Source of the DNA: Melioribacteraceae bacterium
Lineage (GTDB): Bacteria; Bacteroidota; Ignavibacteria; Ignavibacteriales; Melioribacteraceae
Assembly (NCBI GenBank): GCA_016342755.1
Contig: JAEINS010000003.1
Location: 1 to 64,000 of the forward strand
Reading direction: 5' to 3'
Length of the DNA stretch: 64,000 bases
Positions 46,655 to 55,358 of this stretch are shown here, in pieces. How positions within the stretch are numbered: the stretch's first letter is position 1; each line of letters starts with the position of its first letter. The notes under the pieces were generated by a model that was given only the letters and a program-made list of their open reading frames with translations, was not told where the DNA came from and searched no databases. The translations under genes were made by a program, and so were the position numbers.

Positions 46655-47341
46655 TTATTTTGATATTTTTCCTATGCGGCGGGCACCAACATAACGCTGG
46701 GCATAATAACTGCTTTTTAAGGATGAAACAGTTACACCCTGACTTGAACTTGCGTGCGCAAAAAGATCGTTGCCCAGATATAATCCTACATGACCGGGGT
46801 ATGATTCTTTTCTTGTATTGAAAAAAATTAAATCCCCAAACACTAAATCAGTTTTTTCAGATTGCCCGACTTTATATTGTTCACTTGCAGTACGGGGAAG
46901 ATTAATTTTTAACGCTTTATTAAAAACATTTTGTGTAAAGGCGGAACAGTCAATACCTTGATAATTATTACCCCCATATTGATACGGAGTTTCCAGGTAA
47001 CCAACAACCTCAAACAGAACTCTTTCGCGTTTAGTTAAAGTAGATATTAAACTTGCCGGAACTTTATTGCTTTTGATAAACTCCTTTGTATCGATTAATA
47101 CGTCATCATAAGGTTCTTCATCAAATTCTTTACTATAATTACTAACTGTAATCTCTTTTTCCTTTTTTGCAAAAGAGATTAACCCAACATCATTATCAGA
47201 AGTAAACCGAACTGACTTTGTAACCGCATCTTCTTCAGTTTCAATTTTATTATATCTTTTACTAACTGTTGAAGATGAACACCCTATAAAATAAAGCGAG
47301 ATGAAGACAATAGTATATAAACCCCTTATATATCTATGCAT
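46655..47341 (-). CDS. NlpC/P60-family lipoprotein, peptidoglycan endopeptidase
   Basis: This 228 aa protein has a lipoprotein signal ending YFIGC (Cys21), a linker of about 90 residues, and a C-terminal NlpC/P60 cysteine peptidase domain with Cys132 in GIDCSAFTQNVF, His183 in PGHVGLYLG and a third polar His195 in FAHASSSQGV. Such enzymes cut the D-Glu-diaminopimelate bond of wall peptides. It starts five bases after rpoD and is probably co-transcribed with it. Location: membrane-anchored, periplasmic. Confidence 0.92.
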   Translation of the reverse strand: MHRYIRGLYTIVFISLYFIGCSSSTVSKRYNKIETEEDAVTKSVRFTSDNDVGLISFAKKEKEITVSNYSKEFDEEPYDDVLIDTKEFIKSNKVPASLISTLTKRERVLFEVVGYLETPYQYGGNNYQGIDCSAFTQNVFNKALKINLPRTASEQYKVGQSEKTDLVFGDLIFFNTRKESYPGHVGLYLGNDLFAHASSSQGVTVSSLKSSYYAQRYVGARRIGKISK

Positions 47342-47346
47342 AAAGG

Positions 47347-48201
47347 TCAGCCTAAATATGTTCTTAGATTTTTGCTTCTTGAAGTATGCCTTAATCTACG
47401 AATTGCCTTTTCTTTAATTTGTCTAACCCGTTCTCTTGTAAGGTTAAACATTTCACCTATTTCTTCTAAGGTAAGAGAATGTTCACTATCAATTCCAAAA
47501 TAAAGTTTAATTACTTCAGCTTCACGTTCGGTAAGTGTTGAAAGTGCTCTGGAGACTTCACTCTTAAATGAAGCGCTCATAAGTGAGAAATCCGGGTTAG
47601 GCTGCTGATCATTTTCTATAACATCCAATAATCTATTTTCCTCACCCTGCTGAAACGGCGCATCCATAGATACATGGCGACCGGAAATCTTTAAAGTATC
47701 AGCAACTTCACTTATATCCATGTCTAGTTCAAGTGCCAACTCTTCCGCATTTGGTTCCCGTTCATATTCTTGTTCAAGATTACTATATGCTTTACCAATT
47801 TTATTTATGGCGCCAACTCTGTTTAACGGAAGTCTTACAATTCTTGATTGCTCGGCTAAAGCTTGTAATATTGATTGTCTAATCCACCAGACAGCATACG
47901 AAATAAATTTAAATCCCCGGGTTTCATCAAATCTTTTTGCTGCTTTTATTAATCCTAAATTCCCTTCATTTATTAAATCACCTAAGGAAAGCCCTTGATT
48001 CTGATATTGCTTTGCAACACTTACAACAAAACGCAGGTTTGCCTTAACAAGCTTTTCCAGTGCCTCTTTATTGTTTTTTTTAATTAGGAGCGCAAGTTCA
48101 ATTTCTTCTTCAGGTTTTAGAAGATCAACTTTGCCAATTTCTTGAAGATATTTATCCAACGATTGACTTTCTCTATTTGTAAATTGCTTAGTAATCTTCA
48201 A
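47347..48201 (-). CDS. rpoD: RNA polymerase sigma factor, RpoD/SigA type
   Basis: This 284 aa sigma factor has region 1.2 ([15 protein letters not shown]), region 2 ([39 protein letters not shown]), the -10 recognition helix [14 protein letters not shown], region 3, and region 4 ([20 protein letters not shown]). Region 1.1 is absent, as in the short primary sigma factors of Bacteroidota and Chlorobiota. The start is TTG six bases after AGGAGG, and it gives the family's MKITKQ N-terminus. It lies 18 bases after a eutN-like gene and 5 bases before the NlpC/P60 gene. It is likely to be the housekeeping sigma factor. Confidence 0.93.
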   Translation of the reverse strand: MKITKQFTNRESQSLDKYLQEIGKVDLLKPEEEIELALLIKKNNKEALEKLVKANLRFVVSVAKQYQNQGLSLGDLINEGNLGLIKAAKRFDETRGFKFISYAVWWIRQSILQALAEQSRIVRLPLNRVGAINKIGKAYSNLEQEYEREPNAEELALELDMDISEVADTLKISGRHVSMDAPFQQGEENRLLDVIENDQQPNPDFSLMSASFKSEVSRALSTLTEREAEVIKLYFGIDSEHSLTLEEIGEMFNLTRERVRQIKEKAIRRLRHTSRSKNLRTYLG

Positions 48202-48219
48202 ACCAAACCTCCTACTTAA

Positions 48220-48483
48220 TTAAGAGTTTATAGAATCAACAATACCTACGATTGATGCATCAACCGGAGCCATTTCCACATCCATCGGAATTACGGCTTC
48301 GCTAGCAGTTATATAACATATTATTTCGCCGGGACCAGCTCCAACTGTATCAACAGCAATAATCGGATCAGCAATTACCTTCTTATCAGAGTTAAGCGGT
48401 TCCACAAACAGAAGCTTAAAACCGGTTAATGTTTCATACTTCTTTGTAGCCCAAATTGACCCTATAACTCTTCCCAAAAACAT
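48220..48483 (-). CDS. EutN/CcmL-family microcompartment vertex protein
   Basis: This 87 aa protein is a canonical BMC-P. It reads MFLGRVIGSIWATKKYETL, then GFKLLFVEPLN, the glycine loop AVDTVGAGPGE and the closing APVDASIVGIVDSI. Family members form the pentamers that close microcompartment vertices. It lies five bases after a second eutN-like gene and 18 bases before rpoD, so three genes appear to share a transcript. There is no BMC hexamer gene in the window; it may act with shell genes elsewhere or have another role. Confidence 0.88.
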   Translation of the reverse strand: MFLGRVIGSIWATKKYETLTGFKLLFVEPLNSDKKVIADPIIAVDTVGAGPGEIICYITASEAVIPMDVEMAPVDASIVGIVDSINS

Positions 48484-48488
48484 ATCTG

Positions 48489-48770
48489 TTAACTATCCTC
48501 AGAATTAGATATATCAAGCTTATCAACAATTGCCATAATAACAGCATCTATCGGTTTATTTTTAGTAATATTTGTTTGTCGGGCCGAACTTCCTGTTGCC
48601 ATTATAACAATTTCCCCAACACCGGAACCAACAGAATCAACCGCAATATTAAAAGACTCTTTTTCAGTCAGATCTAAATTAAGATGTCTAACTATCATGA
48701 ACTTCGATCCAATTAAATTTTCATCTTTTCTTGTTGACCAAACAGTACCAACTACTTTTCCTAAAACCAA
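48489..48770 (-). CDS. EutN/CcmL-family microcompartment vertex protein
   Basis: This 93 aa protein is a canonical BMC-P, MVLGKVVGTVWSTRKDENL at the start, the glycine loop AVDSVGSGVGE, GSSARQT and KPIDAVIMAIVDKL at the end, with a short acidic tail. It begins with TTG preceded by AGAGG at six bases. It is five bases ahead of a second eutN-like gene, followed by rpoD and the NlpC/P60 gene in one tight run. The phosphopentomutase gene ends 120 bases upstream of its start. Confidence 0.88.
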   Translation of the reverse strand: MVLGKVVGTVWSTRKDENLIGSKFMIVRHLNLDLTEKESFNIAVDSVGSGVGEIVIMATGSSARQTNITKNKPIDAVIMAIVDKLDISNSEDS

Positions 48771-48890
48771 AATTTGCCTCTCTTAAAAACATGTAACGTT
48801 TTAACTTATGCAAGTTTACAATATTCTATTTAATTATTCTAGAATTATTTCTAAATATTTTATAAAAAAGGGTGATAAATTTTTGAAATG

Positions 48891-50054
48891 CTATTGATTT
48901 AAGAAACTTTTCCCTTTTAGCGAATTGTTCACTTTAAAAAAATGTGCGGCAGTTTGTGCTACATCCGAAAAAGTTTCCCGGGTTCCTAAATCAACTCCGT
49001 CTTTATTTTTTCTAAAATATAACAAAGGCACATACTCTCTTGTGTGATCTGTACTTTTAACTGTTGGATCATTTCCATGATCAGCAGTAAAAACAATTGC
49101 ATCCGATTCATCCAGGCTTCCAATTATATTAGGAAGTTCGTCATCAAACTCTTTAAGAGCTTTATAGAAACCTCCAGGATCAAGCCTATGACCGTAATAA
49201 ACATCAAAATCTACCAGATTAGTAAATATAAGACTATTACTTACTTTAGCAGTATAATCAATAATCTTTTTAATTCCCTCTTTATTACTTTTGGTTTTTT
49301 CTTGAACTTTTATTCCCCGGTAATTAAATAGATCGTTAACCTTTCCAATAGCAACGGTATTAATATTGTTCTCCAAAAACAAGTCTAATATTGTTTTACC
49401 AGACGGATCAATAGAAAAATCTTTTCGGTTAGTTGTCCTAACATAATTTCCGCTTGTACCAACAAATGGTCTTGCTATAACACGCCCAACTGAGTCCCCG
49501 CCGACTAATAATTTATTACGGGCAATTTTACAAATTTCATATTGTCTTTCTAAAGGGATAACTTCTTCATGAGCAGCAATTTGAAAAACAGAATCAGCAG
49601 ATGTATAAACTATTGGATAGCTGGTTTTAACGTGTTCATCACCAAGCTCCTTTATAATCTCAGTTCCTGAAGCAGCAATATTTCCAAGAATACCTCCGCA
49701 GTCAGTTAACCTGATAAACTCATCAACTAATTTTTGTGGAAATCCGTTTGGGTAATATGGGAAATCAAAATCAACTTTAACACCGCCAAGTTCCCAATGC
49801 CCCGTTGTAGAATCCTTTCCGAGAGATATTTCTGTTAACTTTCCCCACGAAGCTAACGGATTACTTTCCGGAGGAACTCCTTCAATATCAGTGATATTTC
49901 CTAATCCAAACTTTTGTAAATTCGGCAGTGAAATTCCATTCTGACTTTTTGCAATATTTGCAATAGTATTTGAACCGGCATCACCATAGCTAGCTGCATC
50001 TGGCATTTCACCAACTCCAACACCATCAAGCACTACAATAAAAAAGTTATTCAT
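48891..50054 (-). CDS. deoB: Phosphopentomutase
   Basis: DeoB interconverts ribose or deoxyribose 1-phosphate and 5-phosphate with Mn2+, in nucleoside salvage and catabolism. The 387 aa protein has the metal site start FFIVVLDGVGVGEMPDA, GSNTIANIAKSQ, the active-site GKDSTTGHWELGGV with its phosphoacceptor Thr, FTNLVDFDVYYGHRLDPGGF, and the second metal site FTADHGNDPTVKSTDHTREYVPLL. Length is typical. It follows the GAF-domain gene by 17 bases and precedes the tandem eutN-like genes by 120 bases. No terminator is seen in that gap. Confidence 0.95.
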   Translation of the reverse strand: MNNFFIVVLDGVGVGEMPDAASYGDAGSNTIANIAKSQNGISLPNLQKFGLGNITDIEGVPPESNPLASWGKLTEISLGKDSTTGHWELGGVKVDFDFPYYPNGFPQKLVDEFIRLTDCGGILGNIAASGTEIIKELGDEHVKTSYPIVYTSADSVFQIAAHEEVIPLERQYEICKIARNKLLVGGDSVGRVIARPFVGTSGNYVRTTNRKDFSIDPSGKTILDLFLENNINTVAIGKVNDLFNYRGIKVQEKTKSNKEGIKKIIDYTAKVSNSLIFTNLVDFDVYYGHRLDPGGFYKALKEFDDELPNIIGSLDESDAIVFTADHGNDPTVKSTDHTREYVPLLYFRKNKDGVDLGTRETFSDVAQTAAHFFKVNNSLKGKSFLNQ

Positions 50055-50071
50055 AAAAATTATCTTTCACT

Positions 50072-51967
50072 TTAATTAATACTCTTAACTTGGTTGCCGC
50101 CATTACTTATTGCTTTATCAAGAGCAAGTTCAGCGTTCCTTATTACTTCTTCAACGTCGGTTTTGCCGTCAGTGGAAGCAACACCGGCAGAAATTGTAAA
50201 AGTAGTTTGTTTTAGAGCAACAGAAATAGGCTTTCGCGCAATTTTAACACGTAATTTTTCGGCCCACAGATAAACATCTTTTGCGCTTACATTAAAGAAA
50301 TAGACACAGAATAGTTTATTATCCAGCCGGCCAAAAATTGTTGTATCGGACATTTCTTCCGAAATTACGTCTGCTACCGATTTTAATACTTTAGGGAAAG
50401 GATCGTTTTCAAAAAGAGTTTCCTGTTCAATAAAATCATCAATTTTAATTAAAGTTATGGCTCCCTGAATATTAATGCTATTGGCTTTACTTAAATCGGA
50501 AGCTAATCTATCCATAAAATTGTCATAATTCAGAGCTCTGGTTTCAACATCAATTGAGAGCAGTCCTTTTAAAATGTTTTGCGATGAATATGAAAAAACT
50601 ATATGCGAAAAAATCTTACTCGCATTTTTCATAAATCTAACATCAGAATTATGATAGAGATTCTTTTTAAGACTCTCAAAACATAAAGCTCCGTAATACT
50701 GATCATCATAAACTAACGGGATTGCAAGAAAAGAACCATCAAAACTAACATCTTCTAATGGCGAATATCTTTTGAATTCTCGCAAAGATGTATCATCAAT
50801 TTTAACAGGTGTTCCGGTCAAAATTGTTTTTCCAACTAGTGTACCATCTAATTCAACTTGAAGATTTTCGCCTATGTATTTCAACGAGGTTTTATTTACA
50901 ATTCTTTTTGATAAAAACTTTTTCTCACTTGCATCAAAATAAACTAATGTAAAAGCATCCCACGGAATTAATGTCTTAACAGAATTTTCGATAGTATTAA
51001 ATAGTTCTGTCTGATTATCGAACTTTTTATCTCCTACTAAAATTCCAAGTAAAGCTTTTAACCTTTGCTCGGCTTTCGAATCCTCAAATTTTTCATCAAA
51101 TAAGCCGATAATAATTGATATAACTCTTACAATGCGCCCAAGAGAGTAGATGGTTTCAATTCCAAAAGCATCAGCCATTTTAGAATCTAATGCAAGAATA
51201 CCTGAAATATGTTTTCCAAAAAAGAGAGGAACACCTACAAAACTTTTAATTCCCTGAGGTAATGAATAGTATCTTATTACGTCTGTTTCAGCATTTGGAG
51301 TAATATCAGTTAAAAGTTCAGGTTCTTCATTTTGAATAATCTTACTTAATATATCATTTTCCAAATCGAATTTTTGTTTAGTAATATCCTGAGAACTTGA
51401 AATAAATTTCTCTAAAGTTAATTTTTCCTTTTTCCCGTTAAACCAAAAAAATACAGCTGTGTGTGCCATAAATGCTTCTTTTGCAACACTTAATATTTTT
51501 TCTAAAACAAAGCCAAACTGCTCATCCTGTCCGGCTTCTTCCGGGACAACTTCAGTTGCAATTCTATCAAAAGTTTCTTTTAAATCCCGAGGTTTAAAGA
51601 AATTCTGCTGCTGTGTAACTTTACCCGGAACATATGTATCGGCAGTGATTACTTCTAATTTTTTATTCGCTGATATAATTTTGAAATCTTCACCAAAATC
51701 TGTTTCAAAACTATTTTTTGAATTTACTGGTTTGTCTTGTACGTCGGGTTCAATTTCATCATCAGTATCTTTATCAGAAGGTTCCTCACCAAATTGCGGT
51801 CCCTGCCCTGAATCTCGTAAAAATATAATAAAACCAACATACAAAAGTAGTAATATAGTGGATGCTAATCGAATGTAAATATCTTCAGTCAGATATGGAA
51901 TAATCGATATTATCGGGATAAATAGGAATATTAAAATTCTTTTTCTAAGTTTTACTGGAATTCCCAT
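50072..51967 (-). CDS. Membrane GAF-domain protein with degenerate GGDEF domain
   Basis: This 631 aa protein has two N-terminal membrane helices (about 10-50), an acidic linker (about 57-80), two GAF-like domains (roughly 140-290 and 310-460) and a C-terminal GGDEF-fold domain (about 480-631). The GGDEF site is replaced: the segment reads IFGRLDNKLFCVYF, lacking the catalytic acidic pair, though later family motifs (FTISAGVAST, AELALDKAISNGGN) are kept. So it probably does not make cyclic di-GMP; it may bind a nucleotide or act by contact. It sits upstream of deoB with a 17-base gap. Confidence 0.82.
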   Translation of the reverse strand: MGIPVKLRKRILIFLFIPIISIIPYLTEDIYIRLASTILLLLYVGFIIFLRDSGQGPQFGEEPSDKDTDDEIEPDVQDKPVNSKNSFETDFGEDFKIISANKKLEVITADTYVPGKVTQQQNFFKPRDLKETFDRIATEVVPEEAGQDEQFGFVLEKILSVAKEAFMAHTAVFFWFNGKKEKLTLEKFISSSQDITKQKFDLENDILSKIIQNEEPELLTDITPNAETDVIRYYSLPQGIKSFVGVPLFFGKHISGILALDSKMADAFGIETIYSLGRIVRVISIIIGLFDEKFEDSKAEQRLKALLGILVGDKKFDNQTELFNTIENSVKTLIPWDAFTLVYFDASEKKFLSKRIVNKTSLKYIGENLQVELDGTLVGKTILTGTPVKIDDTSLREFKRYSPLEDVSFDGSFLAIPLVYDDQYYGALCFESLKKNLYHNSDVRFMKNASKIFSHIVFSYSSQNILKGLLSIDVETRALNYDNFMDRLASDLSKANSINIQGAITLIKIDDFIEQETLFENDPFPKVLKSVADVISEEMSDTTIFGRLDNKLFCVYFFNVSAKDVYLWAEKLRVKIARKPISVALKQTTFTISAGVASTDGKTDVEEVIRNAELALDKAISNGGNQVKSIN

Positions 51968-52079
51968 ACGCTAACTAAGTCTAGTTAAATAATTTAATTT
52001 TAATCATTTAAGTCACTTCAGCTAAATTACGTAATTTTTAAGTAATCCACAAAAGAAATAAATAAGAAATTATATTTTT

Positions 52080-52661
52080 TTATTTAAATATTGAGTTAAA
52101 ACGGGAAAGTATTTCTTTTCTGCCAGTATTTTTAACTGAGGAATATATTAATAAATTATCATTTAAGCTGAGATGGGGAAAATATTCCATAGCGGTTTTA
52201 ACTGATTTTGATAATTCGGACTGCTTTAATTTATCAACTTTACTTAAAATTACATTAACGGGAATATCCAGTTCCATTAAATAGTCGTTTAACATAACAT
52301 CTAAAGGAGTAGGATGGTGTCTGCTATCAACAAAATGAAATGCTAAAGCAATATTCCTTTCTTGAGAAAGATAGTCTGTAATAAACTTCTGCCAGCTTTC
52401 ACGCTCTTTTTTACTAACTTTAGCATAACCAAAACCCGGCAAGTCAACCAGATAAAAAAGATCATTTACTAAATAGTAATTCAAAGATCTAGTTTTCCCG
52501 GGAGTTGAACTTGTCTTTGCAAGACTTTTTCTATTGAAAATTGAATTTATAAAAGAAGATTTACCTACGTTGGATCGCCCGCAAAGTATAACTTCAGGAA
52601 TTCCATCATCAGGAAGATGTTTAGTAGCAAACGCGGATTTTATGAATTTAATATTTTGCAT
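52080..52661 (-). CDS. engB: Ribosome biogenesis GTPase EngB (YsxC/YihA)
   Basis: EngB is an essential GTPase in large-subunit ribosome assembly. The 193 aa protein has the P-loop LCGRSNVGKSSFIN near 27, switch I around TSSTPGKTRSLNYY, G3 LVDLPGFGYAKVSKKERE, G4 VILSKVDKLKQ and a G5 region YSSVKNTG. Length matches the family. It comes after the rplQ terminator on the same strand. Confidence 0.95.
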   Translation of the reverse strand: MQNIKFIKSAFATKHLPDDGIPEVILCGRSNVGKSSFINSIFNRKSLAKTSSTPGKTRSLNYYLVNDLFYLVDLPGFGYAKVSKKERESWQKFITDYLSQERNIALAFHFVDSRHHPTPLDVMLNDYLMELDIPVNVILSKVDKLKQSELSKSVKTAMEYFPHLSLNDNLLIYSSVKNTGRKEILSRFNSIFK

Positions 52662-52671
52662 AATAAAAAAA

Positions 52672-52700
52672 AAAGAGTAATCAGATTTTGATTACTCTTT
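52672..52700 (-). terminator. Terminator of the ribosomal protein operon
   Basis: AAAGAGTAATCA at 52672-52683 pairs perfectly with TGATTACTCTTT at 52689-52700; on the minus strand the hairpin is followed by a run of about ten T. It closes the S10-spc-alpha transcription unit after rplQ, just before engB. Confidence 0.93.
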
Positions 52701-52722
52701 TAATTTGAACTTAACTTTGTAG

Positions 52723-53247
52723 TTATTTATCGTCTTTTTTATCTTCAGATTCTGCTTCAGTTGTTTCTTCAACAATAGTAGCATCTTCAATTTTATCTTC
52801 AGTAACTACTTCTGTTTTTTCTGAAACTATTTCGGCTTTTTCTTCAACAGTTTTTTCTTTAACAACTTTTTTAGTTTTTTCAACACCTTCAGCAAAATCA
52901 ACTAATTCCAATAACGCCATTTCTGCAGCGTCACCTAAACGTCGTCCAAGTTTTACTACTCTGGTGTAACCACCAGGTCTTTCACCAATTGCAGGAACTA
53001 TTTCATTAAATAATTCTTTAACAACATCTTTATCATTTATAAAACGTGCAACATATCTTCTATTCGCAACAGAATCAGTTTTCGCTTTAGTAATTAAGCC
53101 TTCAGCAAAAGATCTAGCTTCTTTAGCTTTTGCAACAGTAGTTTTTATTTTTTTATGTGTAAATAAAGCTGTTGCAAGCGCATTTAATGTTGCTCTTCTA
53201 TGACTAGCTGTTCTACTTAATTTTCTACCTTTAACTCTGTGTCTCAT
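52723..53247 (-). CDS. rplQ: 50S ribosomal protein L17 with long acidic tail
   Basis: The first 118 or so residues are standard L17 (MRHRVKGRKLSRTASHRRA, LFTHKKIKTTVAKAKEAR, IGERPGGYTRVVKLGRRLGDAAEM). They are followed by about 55 residues rich in Glu, Lys, Val and Thr (from KKVVKEKTVEEK to the end), with no counterpart in Escherichia coli L17 (127 aa). It is the last gene of the operon, 21 bases after rpoA. Confidence 0.96.
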   Translation of the reverse strand: MRHRVKGRKLSRTASHRRATLNALATALFTHKKIKTTVAKAKEARSFAEGLITKAKTDSVANRRYVARFINDKDVVKELFNEIVPAIGERPGGYTRVVKLGRRLGDAAEMALLELVDFAEGVEKTKKVVKEKTVEEKAEIVSEKTEVVTEDKIEDATIVEETTEAESEDKKDDK

Positions 53248-53268
53248 CAGTCTACCTTCTTAACCCAA

Positions 53269-54264
53269 TTAGTTATTATCTGATTTATCTTTAACATATT
53301 TATCTACATCCATACCGAACTTCAAATTATATTGTTCAGCAATATCAAGTAATTCGGCAAGTGATTTTCGGCCAAAGTTTCTGAACTTAAGCATTTCACT
53401 TTCATCTTTACGTACTAAATCACCAAGAGTTTTAATATCCGCGGCTTTAAGACAGTTATGAGAACGAACACTTAATTCAAGATCATCGACACTAGTAGTT
53501 AAGATTTTGCGTAATCTTTCTGTTTCAGCATCTTCTTCAGTAACAACTTTTTCTTCTTCTTGTTCTTGATCGAAGTTAATAAATAAGTTAATATGGTCTC
53601 TTAAAATTTTTCCACAGCTCGATAATGCATCTTCCGCAGTAATAGAACCATCTGTTGTAACTTCAAGTTTCAATTCTTCATAATCATTTCTTTCACCAAT
53701 ACGAACGTTTTTAACGTCGTAACGCACATTTCTAATTGGTGTGAAAATAGAATCTATCGGAATTAATCCAATTGATTGATCAGATAGGTTTTGTTCATTT
53801 GCCGGAACATATCCTTTACCAAAACCAAACATAAGTTCAATAGTAAATTTAGCATCATCATTTAATGTAGCAATATGCTGCTCTGGATTCAAGATTTCAA
53901 CATCTGGACAAGCTTTTTGAATATCTTCGCCGGTAAAATTACAAGATCCGTTTAATGAAACTTCAATTCTATCTGTTTTTTTATTTAACACTTTAATTCT
54001 TATCTTTTTAAGATTAAGAATAATTTCTGTAACATCCTCTAATACGCCAGGAACATTAGTAAACTCGTGTAGTATTCCGTCAATTTTAATAGCGGTAATT
54101 GCAGCTCCAGTTAGCGAAGAAAGTAAAACACGTCTAAATGAATTACCTAAAGTAACTCCGAATCCTCTTTCTAAAGGCTGAATTGAAAACTTACCGTAAC
54201 TACTTGTTGCAGTAGATTCTTCTTGTACTACTCCATCTGGCATTTTGATATAAGGATAACTCAT
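53269..54264 (-). CDS. rpoA: RNA polymerase alpha subunit
   Basis: The 331 aa protein has the alpha N-terminal dimerisation domain (YGKFSIQPLERGFGVTLGN, SFRRVLLSSLTGAAI) and, after an acidic linker (about 240-255), the C-terminal domain that contacts UP elements and activators (DDLELSVRSHNCLKAADI, KFRNFGRKSLAELLDIAEQY). Both domains are complete. It lies between rpsD and rplQ, the usual alpha-operon place. Confidence 0.98.
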   Translation of the reverse strand: MSYPYIKMPDGVVQEESTATSSYGKFSIQPLERGFGVTLGNSFRRVLLSSLTGAAITAIKIDGILHEFTNVPGVLEDVTEIILNLKKIRIKVLNKKTDRIEVSLNGSCNFTGEDIQKACPDVEILNPEQHIATLNDDAKFTIELMFGFGKGYVPANEQNLSDQSIGLIPIDSIFTPIRNVRYDVKNVRIGERNDYEELKLEVTTDGSITAEDALSSCGKILRDHINLFINFDQEQEEEKVVTEEDAETERLRKILTTSVDDLELSVRSHNCLKAADIKTLGDLVRKDESEMLKFRNFGRKSLAELLDIAEQYNLKFGMDVDKYVKDKSDNN

Positions 54265-54289
54265 TTAGGTTCCTCTTAATTAGTTAAAC

Positions 54290-54916
54290 TTACTTAGAAT
54301 ATAACTCAACAATTAATTGTTCGTTAGCTATCAATGGTACTTCTTCTCTTTCTGGAACCTGATTAAATGTTCCGGTAAGACCAGCTTTATCAACTGTTAA
54401 CCAGTTATAAACACCATCTTTAGCTTTTCTTAACGAGTTATGTATAACGTCAAGTTTTTTACTGCCTTCTTTTACCGCAATCACTTCGCCAGAAGTTAAA
54501 ATATACGAAGGTATATCCACAACTTGACCATTAACAGTAAAATGTCTATGTATAACTAATTGTCTTGCAGCTTTTCTTGATGGAGCAAACCCTAATCTAA
54601 AAATAACATTGTCAAGTCTACTTTCTAATAATGAAACAAGGTTTTCACCAGTTACACCCTTTTGACGATTTGCCTTTTCAAAATAACTTCTAAATTGACT
54701 TTCTAATAGACCGTATATTCTTTTAACTTTTTGTTTTTCTCTTAGCTGTACACCATATTCAGAAAATTTAGCTCTACGACCTAAACCATGCTGACCAGGA
54801 ACATAATTCTTTTTTTCCAAAGGACAAATTTCGGAATGACATTTTGTACCTTTTAAGAACAACTTCTGTTTTTCTCTTCTACATAATTTACAACTTGGGC
54901 CAGTATATCTTGCCAT
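54290..54916 (-). CDS. rpsD: 30S ribosomal protein S4
   Basis: The 208 aa protein binds 16S rRNA early in assembly. It keeps four N-terminal cysteines (9, 12, 26, 31), as in the zinc-binding form of S4, followed by YVPGQHGLGRRAKFSEYGVQ and the S4 RNA-binding domain (ESRLDNVIFRLGFAPSRKAA, RQLVIHRHFTVNG). In many bacteria S4 represses the alpha operon; I did not find the leader structure. ATG start. Confidence 0.97.
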   Translation of the reverse strand: MARYTGPSCKLCRREKQKLFLKGTKCHSEICPLEKKNYVPGQHGLGRRAKFSEYGVQLREKQKVKRIYGLLESQFRSYFEKANRQKGVTGENLVSLLESRLDNVIFRLGFAPSRKAARQLVIHRHFTVNGQVVDIPSYILTSGEVIAVKEGSKKLDVIHNSLRKAKDGVYNWLTVDKAGLTGTFNQVPEREEVPLIANEQLIVELYSK

Positions 54917-54932
54917 CTAATTCTCTCCTAAT

Positions 54933-55319
54933 TTAAACTCTTCTTCGTTTCGGTGGTCTGCAACCGTTATGTGGTATTGGTGTAATATCCTTTATAGAGG
55001 TAATTTGCAATCCAGCAGTATTTAAGGCACGAATAGCAGCTTCGCGACCAGACCCTGGACCTTTAACCAATACATCTACTCTTCTTAATCCTAAATCATA
55101 TGCTTCTTTAGCAGCAGCTTCTGATGTAACTTGAGAAGCGAATGGAGTATTTTTTCTTGAACCCTTAAATCCGTTTTTGCCAGCAGACGACCATGAAATG
55201 GTATTTCCATATACATCTGTAATAGTTACAAGAACATTATTAAAAGATGCTTTAACATGAGCAACTCCCACTGCATCAACATGAACTTTTTTCTTAGTCT
55301 TTTTGGTTACCTTAGCCAA
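54933..55319 (-). CDS. rpsK: 30S ribosomal protein S11
   Basis: The 128 aa protein forms part of the 30S platform. It has [19 protein letters not shown], the conserved [19 protein letters not shown], and [20 protein letters not shown] with [15 protein letters not shown] at the end. It starts with TTG, eight bases after AGGAG; the N-terminus [11 protein letters not shown] fits the family and there is no ATG nearby in frame. Confidence 0.97.
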   Translation of the reverse strand: MAKVTKKTKKKVHVDAVGVAHVKASFNNVLVTITDVYGNTISWSSAGKNGFKGSRKNTPFASQVTSEAAAKEAYDLGLRRVDVLVKGPGSGREAAIRALNTAGLQITSIKDITPIPHNGCRPPKRRRV

Positions 55320-55358
55320 ATCTATTACTCCTAATTAAATTTTACCTTACCTAACTAA

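Noticed and set aside
51459-51878. Open frame of 139 codons on the plus strand
   Set aside because: Antisense to the GAF/GGDEF gene, Ser-rich, with no family resemblance.
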